Below the pieces are notes generated by a model. It searched no databases and was not told the DNA's origin. It saw only the letters and a program-made list of their open reading frames with translations. A stretch of 64,000 bases of DNA from Sphingomonas rubra. Lineage in GTDB: Bacteria > Pseudomonadota > Alphaproteobacteria > Sphingomonadales > Sphingomonadaceae. Shown here piece by piece: positions 63,560-64,000 of the stretch. A program made the position numbers and the translations under genes. The stretch lies in NCBI RefSeq assembly GCF_900115745.1, contig NZ_FOXP01000010.1:116312-180311 (forward strand), given 5' to 3'. The stretch's first letter is position 1. The number at the start of each line of letters is the position of its first letter.

Positions 63560-63877
63560 TTAATTCGCCGGCCCTTCCTCCCGAGTACAGGTAAAACCTC
63601 TCATCGGATCATTTCTTGAAACCGGCTTATGCGCGGTACAACGCCGTAGATTACCGAACATGGATACGGCCAAAGAACGCAGACCTATGGCCGCTTCACC
63701 ATAGTACGGAGACGCGGTTACAAACTCACTTCTGTATGAGGCGATCTGTGACGGCGTAAGACGGCTACACGTCGCAAGCGTGGCGACAATAGTTTTTTCG
63801 CTACTTTGCCAGTCCAGCGAGGAACTGGGCTTAGCTTTGTAAGCGGTGTATCCACTGAGGGTACAAGTCTGTGGCAT
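63560..63877 (-). CDS. Possible hypothetical protein in low-GC stretch
   Basis: A frame of 105 codons from ATG 63877, open back to TTG 63922, which directly follows a stop. The product has several Cys and a segment LTPSQIASYRSEFVTASPYY but no recognised domain, signal peptide or good ribosome site. The surrounding 63455-63960 has visibly lower GC (about half) than the rest of the window and no other gene candidate, so this may be foreign or decaying DNA. Confidence 0.3.
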   Translation of the reverse strand: MPQTCTLSGYTAYKAKPSSSLDWQSSEKTIVATLATCSRLTPSQIASYRSEFVTASPYYGEAAIGLRSLAVSMFGNLRRCTAHKPVSRNDPMRGFTCTREEGPAN

Positions 63878-63986
63878 TCTTGCAGTGGTTGGAAAAGAGA
63901 ATGTTCTAGGGCTCAAACCCAATCAGCGGGTTGAGGCGGAGCGGCTTTCCTGATTCACTGTGGGCGTGGGTCACGGGAGTGTGGGC

Positions 63987-64000
63987 ATGGCGCTGTTCTG
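63987..64000 (+). CDS. Start of a gene cut by the window edge
   Basis: ATG 63987 is preceded by GGGAG (63975-63979) at seven bases, an ideal ribosome site, and the frame reads MALF to the edge. Only four codons are visible, so the product cannot be named. Confidence 0.45.

Overview
The window reads as chromosomal DNA of a sphingomonad (Alphaproteobacteria, Sphingomonadales, probably Sphingomonas or a close relative). Supporting signs are the high GC content with codon use to match, a CtrA cell-cycle regulator with the canonical phospho-Asp51, a CtrA box and GANTC site upstream of it, a PhoK/PafA-type alkaline phosphatase, a TonB siderophore receptor, a Coq7 ubiquinone hydroxylase, and many GTG/TTG starts. 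Genus is inferred from gene content only; no rRNA or tRNA gene was found. No transposase, integrase, phage gene or CRISPR array was seen. The mobile-looking DNA consists of palindromic intergenic repeats of at least four families.

Layout. 1-7.2 kb: end of a GST-like gene, a LysR regulator coupled to an AI-2E-type permease, ctrA, an overlapping glutamine-amidotransferase/helix-hairpin-helix pair, an exported amidohydrolase and ilvA. 7.4-14 kb: a small glycine-rich membrane protein with a clear terminator, bpt, then a three-gene cluster (transglutaminase-like, alpha-E, circularly permuted ATP-grasp) followed by a DsbD/ScsB-like reductase. 14-19.7 kb: phoK, a gene-poor stretch with a LysM remnant, a TonB receptor and a DUF1624-like membrane protein. 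19.7-25.6 kb: a methionine-methylation operon (ArsR-methyltransferase, metF, split metH) with a perfect 20-bp palindromic operator, broken by two copies of one repeat family. 25.7-32.2 kb: a small lipoprotein, aldo/keto reductase, CDF transporter, an exported NlpC-like protein, nudC, a serine hydrolase and mutY. 32.2-37.9 kb: dciA, two DsbA-like thioredoxins, a beta-barrel protein, and a radical SAM/HhH protein followed by a DUF4130-UdgX fusion.

38-49 kb: aldo/keto reductase, DedA, a GT-C membrane protein, then on the minus strand the chain proA, antitoxin, toxin, nadD, rsfS, rlmH, an EnvC-like protein, ctpA, dsbB and coq7, tightly packed, with a toxin-antitoxin pair sitting inside it. 49-57 kb: ptsP, a RodZ-like protein, cpoB/ybgF, tilS and ftsH, all minus. 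57-63.5 kb: yebC, ruvC, ruvA, a lone ParA-type ATPase, exoD on the other strand, and ruvB, followed by a HerA-like ATPase. The last 0.5 kb has visibly lower GC and no confident gene, then a new gene starts at the edge.

How they work together. Several groups are coherent: disulfide chemistry (DsbD-like, two DsbA-like, DsbB), methionine regeneration under a SahR-type regulator, recombination and repair (RuvABC, MutY, UdgX fusion, radical SAM), and envelope maintenance (CtpA, EnvC-like, CpoB, RodZ-like, FtsH). The strongest leads for something poorly described are the radical SAM plus DUF4130-UdgX pair, the peptide-ligase-like cluster whose transglutaminase has lost its catalytic cysteine, and the toxin-antitoxin pair translationally coupled to nadD.
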